Positions 40,439 to 51,198 are shown, numbered from the stretch's first letter. The stretch: DNA of 64,000 bases from Orbaceae bacterium lpD01 (GCA_036251705.1 CP133959.1:992001-1056000), one strand, 5' to 3'. Notes: generated from the sequence alone by a model not told the origin. Program-made: numbers and translations.

Positions 40439-41836
40439 GAAAAAAATCAGTGCTAACAGAATAAATACCGGCAACAAGATACTGAACGACCATTTCATAT
40501 AACCAAAGAAACCGGGCATCACAATATGGTGCTGTGTGGCAATACTTTTGATCATAAAGTTAGGTGCATTTCCAATATAGGTTAAAGCGCCCATAAATAC
40601 CGATCCCATCGAGATGGCCAGCAATGTTTTAGCGAGCTCTGTCATTAACAAACCAGCATCACCAGCGGCCAGATTAAAAAATACCAGATAAGTGGGAGCA
40701 TTATCCAGAAAACCAGATAGCAGGCCAGTTAGCCAGAAATACATCAGATTAATCGGCTCGCCATGATGATCGGTAACGAGTTCGGTAATACTGGCCAGAT
40801 CACCTTGCTGACCTGCTCTTAAGATAGCTAGTACCGGCACAATCGTAATAAAAATACCGACGAATAGCTTAGCCACTTCGAGAATAGGTTCCCAATTAAA
40901 TTGATTCTCGACTCTGATCGATTTAGAAGTCACGCAGAGTGAAATCAGCGTAATCGCGAATAATAGCAGATCGCGCACCAGATTCGATAACGAGAGCGTC
41001 GCACCGAGTACTTTCAGTTCGAGACTGGATTGCCAAAACCCTGAGAGCAGCACGCAGCCGATAATTGCCACTAGTAATAAGAGATTTATTTTGCCCTTAA
41101 GCTGGAGACGATTATCCGTCGGTGTGGGATCTTCGACACTGATATTATCCTCTCTACGATAATAATAGCTATCAATAGCATAAAACAGTATAAGCAGTAT
41201 GGCTGAGCTAATAAAAACCGGTAGCAACATATGGCCAACGGTCCAAAAGAAATCCACCCCTTTTAAAAAACCGATAAATAGCGGAGGATCGCCAAGGGGG
41301 GTTAAGCCACCGCCAATATTCGCCACTAAGAAAATAAAGAAGATCACAACGTGAACTTGGTGTCGACGTTGATCATTGGCGCGAATAAGTGGTCTTATCA
41401 GTAGCATGGCTGCACCAGTGGTGCCCATGATAGAGGCAAGCAGCGTACCGATAGCTAACAGAGTGACATTGAGTTTAGGTGTGCCTTGTAGATTGCCTTT
41501 AATCAATATGCCGCCAGAAACAGTAAACAGTGCGAGCAGTAATAAGATAAAAGGAATAAATTCTTCTAGAATTGAATGTGAAATTGTGTAAACTAACAGC
41601 AACAGGCCAAAATGATGGGCAAATGGAATAACAAAAAGCAGCACCCAGACCCAGATAATCTTACCAAAATGGTGGTGCCAGAGATTAGGTAAACATAGTG
41701 GACACAGTGCGATAGAGAGTAATATGCCCACAAAAGGAATGCCCCAATAAAGAGATAATGTGGCACCATTGAGCTCACCGGCAAAACTGAAATGGGGAAA
41801 GAGCATAACAAAAACAGCAAGTAAATATCGAGTCAT
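40436..41836 (-). CDS. nhaD: NhaD-type sodium/proton antiporter
   Basis: This protein of about 466 residues from ATG 41836 has a signal-like first segment and about 12 further hydrophobic helices. It belongs to the ion transporter superfamily in the NhaD/CitMHS group. Diagnostic parts are MGTTGAAMLLIRPLIRAN, NIGGGLTPLGDPPLFIGFLKGV and GFLDNAPTYLVFFNLA, with charged residues in helices where NhaD antiporters bind Na+. A longer frame from TTG 41875 is unsupported. E. coli lacks an orthologue. The gene faces fabR across the long inverted repeat. Ion specificity is inferred. Confidence 0.85.
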   Translation of the reverse strand: MTRYLLAVFVMLFPHFSFAGELNGATLSLYWGIPFVGILLSIALCPLCLPNLWHHHFGKIIWVWVLLFVIPFAHHFGLLLLVYTISHSILEEFIPFILLLLALFTVSGGILIKGNLQGTPKLNVTLLAIGTLLASIMGTTGAAMLLIRPLIRANDQRRHQVHVVIFFIFLVANIGGGLTPLGDPPLFIGFLKGVDFFWTVGHMLLPVFISSAILLILFYAIDSYYYRREDNISVEDPTPTDNRLQLKGKINLLLLVAIIGCVLLSGFWQSSLELKVLGATLSLSNLVRDLLLFAITLISLCVTSKSIRVENQFNWEPILEVAKLFVGIFITIVPVLAILRAGQQGDLASITELVTDHHGEPINLMYFWLTGLLSGFLDNAPTYLVFFNLAAGDAGLLMTELAKTLLAISMGSVFMGALTYIGNAPNFMIKSIATQHHIVMPGFFGYMKWSFSILLPVFILLALIFF

Positions 41837-41985
41837 ATTGAAAATATAGCCAGTAAATAAAATAGAGTATAACAAAGAGTTCGTAGAAAAAGAAAATAAA
41901 ATGGGTCTAAATTGACTGAGTTAGCGATAACATCGTATCCAAGACAATTTAGGGGATCAAATAATCATGGATAATGAGGTCGTGG

Positions 41986-44900
41986 ATGCGATTTAATCTA
42001 TTATCACAGTGTAAATATTGGCGAACAGCCGTTGTTTTTCTCTTTTTTGTTATCGGTTATTTTATTATGTTACCTTCCGTTAATGCCACTCAAACGGAGA
42101 GTAATGCTGGGCAGAGTACACTTTCTGCCACCCAGCAAAGCGACGATGAAGAGCCAATCGAAAGCCAATTTACTACTGAAACATTGAATCATGTCAACGC
42201 CAATCCCTCTCATGTAGCGACCCCTATCGATAAAAATCAATTTCGCGATAAATCACTGACTGTGCTTGATGCCAGTGAAATGATCATTGATGGTGCTAGT
42301 ACCATGGTGGTGACTTTTTCCATTCCGATCGATCCTCATCAGCATTTCAGCCAACTATTACGCTTAGTCGATAAAGAAAAAGGTCTCGTCGATGGTGAAT
42401 GGGAGCTATCAGATAATCAACGCGAATTACACTTGCGTTACTTAGAACCTGGGCGATCATTGATTGTTAATATTGATCAAAATCTCAAGAGTATTAATAA
42501 TGTTGCCTTGGCTAAACCCTATCAAAATGAGATAACCACACGCTCGCGTTCGCCTGTGGTCGGTTTTACTGGTAATGGTTCACTCTTACCGGCGAATAAT
42601 ATTACCGGATTGCCGATTATGGCGTTTAATGTGAACCGAGTTGATGTCAATTTCTATAAGATTAAACCTGCCTATCTCTATAAGTTTTTGAAATATTATC
42701 GTGATCTAAAGCAAGTTTCTGTCTGGGATGCTGAAGAGATTATGTCTTATGTTGATTTAGTTTATTCTGGACGATTTGATCTCAATTTAAAAAGCAATGT
42801 TCAGGAAAATCTGTTACTGAATCTGTCGAGTATTACCCCGCTACAACAAGAGGGCTTTTATTTAGCTATCATGAATAAAGCGGGTAACTATGCTTATAAT
42901 AATCCGGCAACGACTTTTTCGATCAGTGATATTGGTGTTTCGGTACATGTTTATCCCAATAAAAGCCTGTCTTTGCTAACCCAGTCGCTTTCAACTGGTG
43001 CACCGCTGAGTGATGTTGATATCGAACTGGTGTATAAAAATGGTGATATTGATGTGGTGGGTAAAACGGATAAAAATGGTTTTTTAAGTCTGGCTAATCT
43101 GACTTTAGCCGAAGATCCGCCATTATTGATTGCGCATAAGAATCAACAAAATTCGCTGATCGAATTAGAGCGAAATGCGCTGGATTTAAGTGAATTTAAC
43201 ATCACCGGCAATCGCTATTACGATAAGCAGCTGTTTACTTTTGGTCCGCGTGATTTATATCGCCCGGGTGAGAAGGTCTTTATGAATGCGCTTTTGCGTG
43301 ATGCCGATGGTAAACCACTACAATCACAACCGGTAAAAGTCGAAGTGTTAAAACCGGATGGTCAGGTTGCCTTTGAGTCGGTCTGGTTACCCGCGGACAA
43401 TCAGCCCGGTTTTTATCAGATGGAATACGCCGTTCCACTTAATGCCTCTGTTGGTAAATGGACCTTCCGTTTCAATGTGGGTGATGATAATTATCGCTAT
43501 CACGATTTTATGGTTGAAGAGTTTTTACCCGAACGAATGGGGCTAGAACTTACGTCGCAATTACCAACTCAGGCGATCGACAATCAACAAGATGTCTCTT
43601 TTCATGTTAAAGGTTGGTATCTTTATGGCGCCCCGGCTAATGGCAATAAACTACAGGGTCAAATTTACTTAAAAACCCAGCGTAAAATAGCTGGATTAAA
43701 TGATTTTGAAATCGGTTTAGTGGATGAGGCAAAGCTAAGCCGTTATTTGAGCGAAGTAGATACCACGCTCGATGAGTCGGGCGAAACTGAGGTCAGCGCG
43801 AGTAACAGTAATTGGCGTTATATCAAATCACCGGTGCAAATCATGTATCAAGCCAGCTTGCTGGATGCCGGTGGCCGACCGATTAATCGACAAGTTTCAC
43901 AAACCGTTTGGCCGGCAGACAAAATGCCTGCGGTGAGAGCGCTGTTTGGTTCTGATGAGTACTATGATTGGTCTGTCGATCGCTATGTGACTCGGCCTAC
44001 GGTTGATGAAGGCAGTATGGCTCAGTTTGAAGTGATTTCGGTTGATAGTCAGGGGCAACGTCAGCTCAATCCCGATATGCAAGCCCGTATTATTAAAGAA
44101 CGCCGAGATTACTACTGGACCTGGTCGGCGAATGACGGCTGGCATATGAATTATAATCAAAAAGAGTTTGTGGTTTCTGATGAACAACTGAATTTTGATA
44201 GTAGCGGTATCGCGCAGGTTAACTTTGTGCCTGATGATTGGGGTTCTTATCGTCTTGAAGTGACCGATAACCAAACTCATATTACCACCAGTAGCCGTTT
44301 TTGGTCGGGGTATTCGTGGGCTGATAATACCAATGGTACCGGCTCTGTGAGACCTGATCAGGTTAAGTTAAGTCTGGATAAGTTGGCTTACAATCCGGGT
44401 GATAAAGCTCGCGTTCATGTTCAGGCCCCTAATGCGGGTAAAGGCTATATTGCGGTTGAATCCAATAGTGGCATTTTATGGTCAAAAATGATTGAAGTTC
44501 CTGAAGAGGGAATCGATATCGATATTCCTATTGCGAACTGGCAGCGCCATGATCTCTATATTTCGTCTGCCATTATCCGCTCCACTGATTTGACGAATCA
44601 GAAAAATCAAACGATCAAAAGGGCGGTTGGCTTACTCTATTTACCCTTTAACGTCGATGATCGTCAATTATCCTTAAAAATTGATGCCCCTGCAAAAGTG
44701 GAACCCAATCAGACTGTGCCAGTTAAAATCAAATTATCGGCGGCGCAACAAGTTGCCGGTAAATCAGTGACTGTGTTGGTTTCTGCGGTTGATTCTGGCG
44801 TCTTGAATATTACCAATTTTGTGACCCCCGATCCCTTCAGTGGATTTTTGGGACGTAAACGTTACGAGGTTGATCAATTCGATGTTTACGGCAAATTAAT

Positions 44901-47163
44901 TGAGGGCAAAGGCCGCGCTGTTGGTCTTAGTTTTGGTGGTGATAGTGATGCCGCGAGCCTGACGGCAGGCGGTAAGCGTAATGAATCGACTGTACAGATT
45001 ATTGCTCAACAACTGCAAACTGTTACGCTTGATGACAATGGTGAGGCGACCGTTGAGCTCACATTACCGGATTTTAATGGTGAGTTACGTTTGATGGCGC
45101 AAGCTTGGGATGAGACCCGTTTTGGTAAAGCAGAACAAACGATGAAAGTGGCTGCGCCGATTATTGCTGAACTGTCAGCCCCCCGTTTTCTTTCCGGAGG
45201 GGATAAAGCGACGTTAGCGATAGATTTACGTAATTTGACCGATAAACCGCAATCTTTAATTCTTAGTTTCTCGGCTGAAGGCTTGCTGAGTTTAGACAAG
45301 CAGATGGCAAGATCGCAGTCTGTTGAACTGGCTGCAGGCCAGCGTACGATTCTTCCTGTGCTGATTAATGCGAATGCCGGTTTTGGTTCAGGCAGAGTCA
45401 ATATGACGGTTGATGGCATTAAAATCGATGGTGTATCAGGTAATAAGATGCGACGAGCTTGGTCAATAGCGGTTCGCCCGGCCTATGCCGCAGATACTCT
45501 TTCTTACTCTTTTGTGCTCGACAAAGGGGATCTCTGGCAGATACCCAAGCAGGCTTTAAGTAGTTTAATCCCTAACACGGTAGAGGGAAAACTGGCCATC
45601 TCTAATAAACCCGTGATTAATGTCGCTCAATACATTAAGGCGCTGTTTGCCTATCCATATGGTTGTTTAGAGCAGACGAGCAGTGGATTATATCCTTCAC
45701 TATTTAGCAATCATGCTGAGCTTAAGAGCTTAGGGATTGAGAGCGATACGGATGATGTTCGTCGCGATAAAATTGAGCAAGGTATTGAGCATATTCTCGG
45801 CATGCAGCGCAGTAATGGTAGTTTTGGTCTGTGGTCGAAAGAGAGTCCGGAAGAGTATTGGTTGACGGTTTATGCGACGGATTTTTTACTGCAAGCTCAG
45901 CAACGTGGCTATCCAGTCAATAGCAAAGCATTGGATAAAGCGATTGAACGAATTAATGCTTATATTTATGACAGCAGTGCTTTTTATAATATGAGTGAGA
46001 GTAATTTTTACAATGGTGATCTGCTGGATGTTAAAAATCGGGCTGATTCATTACAATTTATGGTGAAATCTTATGCCGTGATGGTACTGACACAGCATGG
46101 TAAAATTACCCCGGTAGTCAGAAATGAAATTAACCGACTCTATTTATCCGCCCGAGATAATGGAAAGCAGCTTATTAAATCTAGTCTATCGTTAGTGCAT
46201 TTAGCCATTGCGGCAAAAAATGCCGGCTATGTGAAAGCAATGGATAATTTATTAGATATGGCGTTTGAATATCACTCAACACTGCAGCGCAAAACCGAGT
46301 GGTATGGCGATTTTGGCAGCCAACTGCGTGATGATGGTATGATGCTGTTCTTGTTGCTGGATAATGACCTTAAGACCGATAAGGCTTATGATCTTCTGCC
46401 GGAACTAGCCAGTAGTTTAAATGCAAAACATTACCTATCAACCCAAGAACTCAATGCGGTATTTCTGGCTGGCTGGCAGATTAATCAGCAAAAAGTCACT
46501 GACAACTGGCAAGTTGAACTCAATGGTGTGCAGAGCAGTGCGACCAAACCATTCACATTAGCCTTAGATGATGATGATTTAAATGCTGGCTTAATGATTC
46601 AAAATCCGGCTAAACAGCATAAATTATATGGCCGAATTGATATCACTGGCTATGCGCAGCAAGCGCCGGCGGCAACTTCTGATAATCAGGTATTACGCAT
46701 TGAACGTACCTATTATGATATTGATGGTAATAAGATTAATCCTGAGTCATTAAGTTCGGGTGATTTAGTTGTGGTGATATTGGATGTGTATGCAGACAGA
46801 GAACTGGCGGATGCCTTAGTCGTTGATCTGCTACCGGCAGGACTTGAACTGGAAAATCAGCATCTTGAGAACAGCAGCGTAAGTTTAAGCGCTATGCCAA
46901 ATATTGCCAGCTTATTAAAAGATGAGAATAGTGCCGATATTCAATATCAAGAGTACCGGGATGATCGCTATGTTGCGGCTGTTAATGTTCGGCAATATTA
47001 TCGTCGCTCGCTTTACCGCACGCGGGTTGCTTATTTAGCCAGAGCCGTGACGCCGGGTTGGTATCATGTGCCGGCATCTTATGTCGAGTCAATGTACAAT
47101 CCGAGTTGGTTTGCCATTGGTGAAACCAGTGCCAATGGGATGACCATTAAAGCGAGTCAATAA
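41986..47163 (+). CDS. yfhM: Bacterial alpha-2-macroglobulin-like protein
   Basis: This 1725-residue periplasmic protease trap is related to E. coli YfhM (ECAM, 1653). It is a chain of MG domains with the reactive thioester in YPYGCLEQ (Cys near residue 1227), followed by the alpha/alpha thioester-domain region with GMQRSNGSFGLW. The N-terminus is a hydrophobic signal (VVFLFFVIGYFIMLPSVNA) with no lipobox Cys; E. coli YfhM is a lipoprotein. ATG at 41986 follows GAGGT; ATG 41974 is an alternative. It is directly followed by pbpC, its usual partner. Confidence 0.93.
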   Translation: MRFNLLSQCKYWRTAVVFLFFVIGYFIMLPSVNATQTESNAGQSTLSATQQSDDEEPIESQFTTETLNHVNANPSHVATPIDKNQFRDKSLTVLDASEMIIDGASTMVVTFSIPIDPHQHFSQLLRLVDKEKGLVDGEWELSDNQRELHLRYLEPGRSLIVNIDQNLKSINNVALAKPYQNEITTRSRSPVVGFTGNGSLLPANNITGLPIMAFNVNRVDVNFYKIKPAYLYKFLKYYRDLKQVSVWDAEEIMSYVDLVYSGRFDLNLKSNVQENLLLNLSSITPLQQEGFYLAIMNKAGNYAYNNPATTFSISDIGVSVHVYPNKSLSLLTQSLSTGAPLSDVDIELVYKNGDIDVVGKTDKNGFLSLANLTLAEDPPLLIAHKNQQNSLIELERNALDLSEFNITGNRYYDKQLFTFGPRDLYRPGEKVFMNALLRDADGKPLQSQPVKVEVLKPDGQVAFESVWLPADNQPGFYQMEYAVPLNASVGKWTFRFNVGDDNYRYHDFMVEEFLPERMGLELTSQLPTQAIDNQQDVSFHVKGWYLYGAPANGNKLQGQIYLKTQRKIAGLNDFEIGLVDEAKLSRYLSEVDTTLDESGETEVSASNSNWRYIKSPVQIMYQASLLDAGGRPINRQVSQTVWPADKMPAVRALFGSDEYYDWSVDRYVTRPTVDEGSMAQFEVISVDSQGQRQLNPDMQARIIKERRDYYWTWSANDGWHMNYNQKEFVVSDEQLNFDSSGIAQVNFVPDDWGSYRLEVTDNQTHITTSSRFWSGYSWADNTNGTGSVRPDQVKLSLDKLAYNPGDKARVHVQAPNAGKGYIAVESNSGILWSKMIEVPEEGIDIDIPIANWQRHDLYISSAIIRSTDLTNQKNQTIKRAVGLLYLPFNVDDRQLSLKIDAPAKVEPNQTVPVKIKLSAAQQVAGKSVTVLVSAVDSGVLNITNFVTPDPFSGFLGRKRYEVDQFDVYGKLIEGKGRAVGLSFGGDSDAASLTAGGKRNESTVQIIAQQLQTVTLDDNGEATVELTLPDFNGELRLMAQAWDETRFGKAEQTMKVAAPIIAELSAPRFLSGGDKATLAIDLRNLTDKPQSLILSFSAEGLLSLDKQMARSQSVELAAGQRTILPVLINANAGFGSGRVNMTVDGIKIDGVSGNKMRRAWSIAVRPAYAADTLSYSFVLDKGDLWQIPKQALSSLIPNTVEGKLAISNKPVINVAQYIKALFAYPYGCLEQTSSGLYPSLFSNHAELKSLGIESDTDDVRRDKIEQGIEHILGMQRSNGSFGLWSKESPEEYWLTVYATDFLLQAQQRGYPVNSKALDKAIERINAYIYDSSAFYNMSESNFYNGDLLDVKNRADSLQFMVKSYAVMVLTQHGKITPVVRNEINRLYLSARDNGKQLIKSSLSLVHLAIAAKNAGYVKAMDNLLDMAFEYHSTLQRKTEWYGDFGSQLRDDGMMLFLLLDNDLKTDKAYDLLPELASSLNAKHYLSTQELNAVFLAGWQINQQKVTDNWQVELNGVQSSATKPFTLALDDDDLNAGLMIQNPAKQHKLYGRIDITGYAQQAPAATSDNQVLRIERTYYDIDGNKINPESLSSGDLVVVILDVYADRELADALVVDLLPAGLELENQHLENSSVSLSAMPNIASLLKDENSADIQYQEYRDDRYVAAVNVRQYYRRSLYRTRVAYLARAVTPGWYHVPASYVESMYNPSWFAIGETSANGMTIKASQ

Positions 47164-47342
47164 CGATGAAATCTCTCTTTTGTTGAGGATAGCTATCTGG
47201 CTCATTACCGTATCTGTTGAGATGTTATCAGCGGTTTGTTATAAAGGGTTGACTTGTCCATGCCAACCCTATTTTTATGATAAAAATAATGAGTGACCGA
47301 TTCGACAGTAACAACTGAATTCTGTTGGGGCAGTGAAAACGC

Positions 47343-49679
47343 ATGAAATTAATCCAAATCAAAAAACGCTGGTGGTGGCTGCTCGGTTTACCGCTGTTTT
47401 TGTTTGCGCTATTTTTGGCTGCCGATAAACTGTTTCCACTGCCAATACAATCGTTAAAGCCAACCCAAACTATCTTAGCCGAAGATGGTCAGCCTTTATG
47501 GCGATTTGCTGACGAACAGGGTATTTGGCGTTATCCCGTCACCTTAAATGAATTACCGAAACACTATTTACAAGCACTATTAACCTATGAAGATCGTTGG
47601 TTTTATTATCACTGGGGCATCAATCCCGCCGCTATTTTTCGAGCCTGCTGGCAATATCTGATTAACGGACGTATTATTTCTGGTGGTAGCACCTTGACCA
47701 TGCAGGTTGCGAGAATTATTGATCCGCATGATAAAACATTGTTAGGTAAGCTAAGGCAGGTTTTCCGCGCAGCACAATTGGAGTGGCACTATTCCAAAGA
47801 TGAAATTCTGACCTTGTATGTCAATCGAGCCCCTTTTGGTGGCACATTAGCCGGTATTGGTGCGGCAAGTTGGGCCTATTTGGGTAAAGCTCCCTCGGCA
47901 ATAACACCGGCAGAATCTGCCTTATTAGCGGTTTTACCTCAAGCCCCCAGTCGCTTAAGGCCGGACCGATATCCACAGCAAGCTCAACAGGCGCGTGATA
48001 AAGTGCTTGATCGTTTGCAAGCGTTTAGCGTCTGGCCTGAGAGTATGATTGATGATATTCGTCAGGAAGAGGTCTGGGTTTATCCGCGTAAACCGCCTCA
48101 GTTAGCCCCATTACTTGCCAGACGTCTTAGTGTACGTTATCCAGATCGCCCGATTATTCATACAACGATCGATACCGCTTTGCAGTATACCCTGGAAGAT
48201 CTGGCCATCAATTGGAAAAATAAGCTGCTGCCGAAAGGTTCACTGGCTATTTTAGTAGTTGATCATACCGACATGTCGGTAAAAGCTTATGTTGGTTCAG
48301 TCGATTTTAATGATAAAGCCCGTTTCGGTCAGGTTGATATGATTGCCGCCTTACGTTCGCCAGGTTCAACCTTAAAACCCTTTTTATATGCTTTTGCCTT
48401 AGAGGATGGTCTCATCCATTCTGAGTCGTTACTTCAGGATGTGCCACGCATTACCAGTGATTATCGACCACTTAATTTTGACACGGGTTTTAGCGGACCA
48501 GTTAGTGTATCTCAGGCATTACAGCGATCCTTAAATTTACCAGCGGTGCAGCTGCTTGAGATCTATGGGCCGAAACGATTTGCGACTAAACTCTATCAAA
48601 CCGGCTTAAAGCTTCATTCAGCCGGGAATGAGCCCAATCTGTCTTATATTTTAGGTGGGGCTTCCACGCGTATGGATCAGTTGCTCGCTGCCTATAGTGC
48701 TTTTGCGCGGCAGGGTAAGGTGGCTCAATTACGTTTTACCCTCGATCAGCCACTAGTCGAAAAATCGCTGTTTTCTCATGCCGCTGGCTGGGTGGTTCGA
48801 CAGATTTTAGCTGGTGAAAGCCCGCAAAGTGATGCTTTAGTAGGCTCAAGTGTGGTGCCTTTAGCCTTTAAAACCGGTACTAGTTATGGGTATCGAGATG
48901 CCTGGGCTGTGGGTATCAATGCGCGTTACCTGATTGGCGTATGGGTTGGCCGGCCTGATGGTACACCGGTTGCCGGGCAGTATGGCAATGCTTCTGCGGT
49001 ACCCATTTTGCAGCAGGTAAATACGATTTTATTGAATCGACTACGGGCGATAAATCAGGTGCTGCCCGAAGATCCTCAGCCAGATACGGTGACATCAACG
49101 ATGATTTGTTGGCCAACTGGCGAAGCCTTAGCCAGTAGTGATCCTAATTGTCATCGTCAAATGCGCACCTGGATTGTCAATGACGTCATTCCACCAACAT
49201 TAAGTAGTTTTGAGTCGGCCAATCATCAGGCGATGCGTGCGGGTCAAATCACCGTTTGGGTCAATCAGCAGGGCTATCGCGTAGCATCTGATTGTCCTGA
49301 TGCCCATAAGAAACAGTTAGCGATTTGGCCAATCGCACTTGAAAATTGGCTGCGTCCAGAAGAACGACGAGCCGAGTTACTGCCAAAGATTGATAAAAAT
49401 TGCCCGATATTAACGGACACCAGTTTTGGTCCATTATTAATTAATGGTATGATTGATCAACAAGTATTAAAACCACTTCCGCAAAAAAACAGTGTGACGA
49501 TCACCTTAAACAGTTTGGGCGGATTTGGGCAGCGTTGGTGGTTTGTTGATGGCAAACTACAGCAATCCTTGCCGGAAGGACAACGATTCGAATTTACGTT
49601 ATCAGACAAAGGTGCACATAATTTACTGTTATTAGATGAAAGCGGCCAAATTGATCGGCTTTCGTTTAGGTTGGAGTAA
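47343..49679 (+). CDS. pbpC: Penicillin-binding protein 1C
   Basis: PBP1C is a bifunctional inner-membrane murein enzyme. It is 778 residues (E. coli 770). One N-terminal anchor helix spans residues 11-27. The glycosyltransferase shows YEDRWFYYHWGINP and GGSTLTMQVARI; the transpeptidase has SPGSTLKPF (SxxK Ser/Lys), SLN as SLNLPAVQLL, and KTGTSYGYRDAW. The C-terminal BiPBP_C domain follows. Its pairing with yfhM and then ndk is the E. coli order. Confidence 0.96.
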   Translation: MKLIQIKKRWWWLLGLPLFLFALFLAADKLFPLPIQSLKPTQTILAEDGQPLWRFADEQGIWRYPVTLNELPKHYLQALLTYEDRWFYYHWGINPAAIFRACWQYLINGRIISGGSTLTMQVARIIDPHDKTLLGKLRQVFRAAQLEWHYSKDEILTLYVNRAPFGGTLAGIGAASWAYLGKAPSAITPAESALLAVLPQAPSRLRPDRYPQQAQQARDKVLDRLQAFSVWPESMIDDIRQEEVWVYPRKPPQLAPLLARRLSVRYPDRPIIHTTIDTALQYTLEDLAINWKNKLLPKGSLAILVVDHTDMSVKAYVGSVDFNDKARFGQVDMIAALRSPGSTLKPFLYAFALEDGLIHSESLLQDVPRITSDYRPLNFDTGFSGPVSVSQALQRSLNLPAVQLLEIYGPKRFATKLYQTGLKLHSAGNEPNLSYILGGASTRMDQLLAAYSAFARQGKVAQLRFTLDQPLVEKSLFSHAAGWVVRQILAGESPQSDALVGSSVVPLAFKTGTSYGYRDAWAVGINARYLIGVWVGRPDGTPVAGQYGNASAVPILQQVNTILLNRLRAINQVLPEDPQPDTVTSTMICWPTGEALASSDPNCHRQMRTWIVNDVIPPTLSSFESANHQAMRAGQITVWVNQQGYRVASDCPDAHKKQLAIWPIALENWLRPEERRAELLPKIDKNCPILTDTSFGPLLINGMIDQQVLKPLPQKNSVTITLNSLGGFGQRWWFVDGKLQQSLPEGQRFEFTLSDKGAHNLLLLDESGQIDRLSFRLE

Positions 49680-49782
49680 ATGAATTGAATAGTTATCTGT
49701 GATATTTAGATTATCGATAGCTTAGTCGAGCAGTGTGATGCCATAACAAACTTATTTTATATTCACGATGGAGAATATAGCC

Positions 49783-50202
49783 ATGCAAAGAACATTATCA
49801 ATTATTAAACCCAATGCGGTAAAAAAAAACCTGATCGGTACGATTAATTTACGTTTAGAACAGGCTCGATTTAAGATTATTGCCATGAAAATGGTGCAGT
49901 TAAACCACGAACAAGCAGCTGGTTTTTATGCAGAGCATGCAGGTAAACCTTTTTTCGATAACTTGATTCGTTTTATGACTAGTGGCCCGGTTGTTGTACA
50001 GGTACTTGAGGCTGAGCAGGCGATCGTCCGTTATCGTGAAATAATGGGCGCGACCGATCTATCCAAAGCGGCTGCTGGCACCTTACGTTATGATTTTGCC
50101 GACAACGTGACCGAAAATGCCGTGCATGGTTCTGATTCGGTTGAATCAGCGCAAAGAGAGATTATGTATTTTTTCGCTGAACATGAATGTTTTTCTCGTT
50201 AA
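49783..50202 (+). CDS. ndk: Nucleoside diphosphate kinase
   Basis: Ndk transfers phosphate from ATP to other nucleoside diphosphates. It is 139 residues, starting [16 protein letters not shown] (E. coli 143). The phospho-carrying His is at about residue 115 in NAVHGSDS. The start is ATG 49783, nine bases after GGAG; the ATG at 49768 is upstream of the ribosome site. It lies after pbpC, as in E. coli. Confidence 0.97.
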   Translation: MQRTLSIIKPNAVKKNLIGTINLRLEQARFKIIAMKMVQLNHEQAAGFYAEHAGKPFFDNLIRFMTSGPVVVQVLEAEQAIVRYREIMGATDLSKAAAGTLRYDFADNVTENAVHGSDSVESAQREIMYFFAEHECFSR

Positions 50203-50224
50203 GTTAAGCTAAGTTGAGGCAACT

Positions 50225-51046
50225 ATGTATAAGCTCATCGCTTGCGATATGGATGAAACATTATTAGATGAACAGGCGCAAGTGTCACAGCAAAATCGTG
50301 ATGCTATCGCAAAAGCCAGAGCCGCAGGTGTGCGCTTTGTGTTGGCTAGTGGTCGAGGGTTTCCTGCTATGCAGACAACCGCACAAATTTTAGGGATGGC
50401 CAATCAGACAGATGAGTATATGATTTCATTTAATGGTGGCGCCATAACCGAAAATAGGGGCAATCGGATCATCGCGTTACAAGCGCTTACATTTGAGCAA
50501 GTAAAAACACTTTTCCAGATCGGTTTAGCTTATGATGTGGGTTTTCATATTTATACGACTGAATCGGTATTTATGTATCGAATTAATCAAGAAGAGCGGA
50601 CTTATGTTGAAGGTCGATTAGATGGTTATATCGAATTGACCTCGCCTGATATTGATTTTCTCAAAGATCATCAGCTGATAAAAATTTTGTTTCATAACAA
50701 TGAACGTCACTATTTAGAACAGATTAAGCAGCATATGCCGGCTGAGATTGTCGCGCAGTTAAGTCTCTCATTTTCTGGCAATCGTTATCTTGAGTTTAAC
50801 CAAAAAGGGGTGAGTAAAGGTAACGCACTGCGCTTTTTGGCGGAAAAACTGAATATCAAACCGACAGAAATCATTACGATTGGCGATAACAATAATGATA
50901 TTTCCATGCTGAGTATGGCCGGTTTAGGGATTGCAGTTTTAAACGCCACGGCAGATGCCAAAGCAGCTGCAGATTATATCTGTAGTCGAGATCATACCCA
51001 ATCGGCGATTGCTGATGTGATTAATCGATTTGTTTTGAATGCTTAA
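50225..51046 (+). CDS. HAD-family sugar-phosphate phosphatase, Cof/YidA type
   Basis: This 273-residue hydrolase of HAD subfamily IIB has catalytic Asp residues in CDMDETLLD, motif II in LASGRG, Lys in VSKGNALRFLAEKL and the acidic motif IV in TIGDNNNDISML. The large C2 cap separates motifs II and III. Such enzymes dephosphorylate small sugar phosphates or FMN-like compounds. The closest E. coli group is YidA. It begins 22 bases after ndk and may be co-transcribed with it. Confidence 0.9.
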   Translation: MYKLIACDMDETLLDEQAQVSQQNRDAIAKARAAGVRFVLASGRGFPAMQTTAQILGMANQTDEYMISFNGGAITENRGNRIIALQALTFEQVKTLFQIGLAYDVGFHIYTTESVFMYRINQEERTYVEGRLDGYIELTSPDIDFLKDHQLIKILFHNNERHYLEQIKQHMPAEIVAQLSLSFSGNRYLEFNQKGVSKGNALRFLAEKLNIKPTEIITIGDNNNDISMLSMAGLGIAVLNATADAKAAADYICSRDHTQSAIADVINRFVLNA

Positions 51047-51148
51047 AATCGTAAATATTCGCCTTGTCAGCGCGAGAACTATTTCCAAATAAATTGAATG
51101 GTGCTATCATATTGCGTCATATTTTAACGTTATTATTCATATAATGAG

Positions 51149-51198
51149 AACTCAAGTGCGCTGTCGTGTGGCGCACCACTGTGTATAAAAGGAATACC
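51149..51198 (+). promoter_or_regulatory. thrS operator with tRNA-Thr anticodon-like hairpin
   Basis: GTGCGC (51156-51161) and GCGCAC (51171-51176) form a perfect stem with loop TGTCGTGTG. The loop displays CGT (51165-51167), the anticodon of a threonine tRNA, about 33 bases before the ATG. In E. coli, ThrRS represses its own mRNA by binding such an anticodon mimic at nearly the same distance. Confidence 0.7.

Noticed and set aside
43897-44280. Long minus-strand frame inside the alpha-2-macroglobulin gene
   Set aside because: It is the antisense shadow of a well-supported gene, with no start signal or family match.
45006-45419. Second minus-strand frame inside the alpha-2-macroglobulin gene
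   Set aside because: Antisense shadow; Ser/Ala/Pro-rich composition typical of reversed coding sequence.
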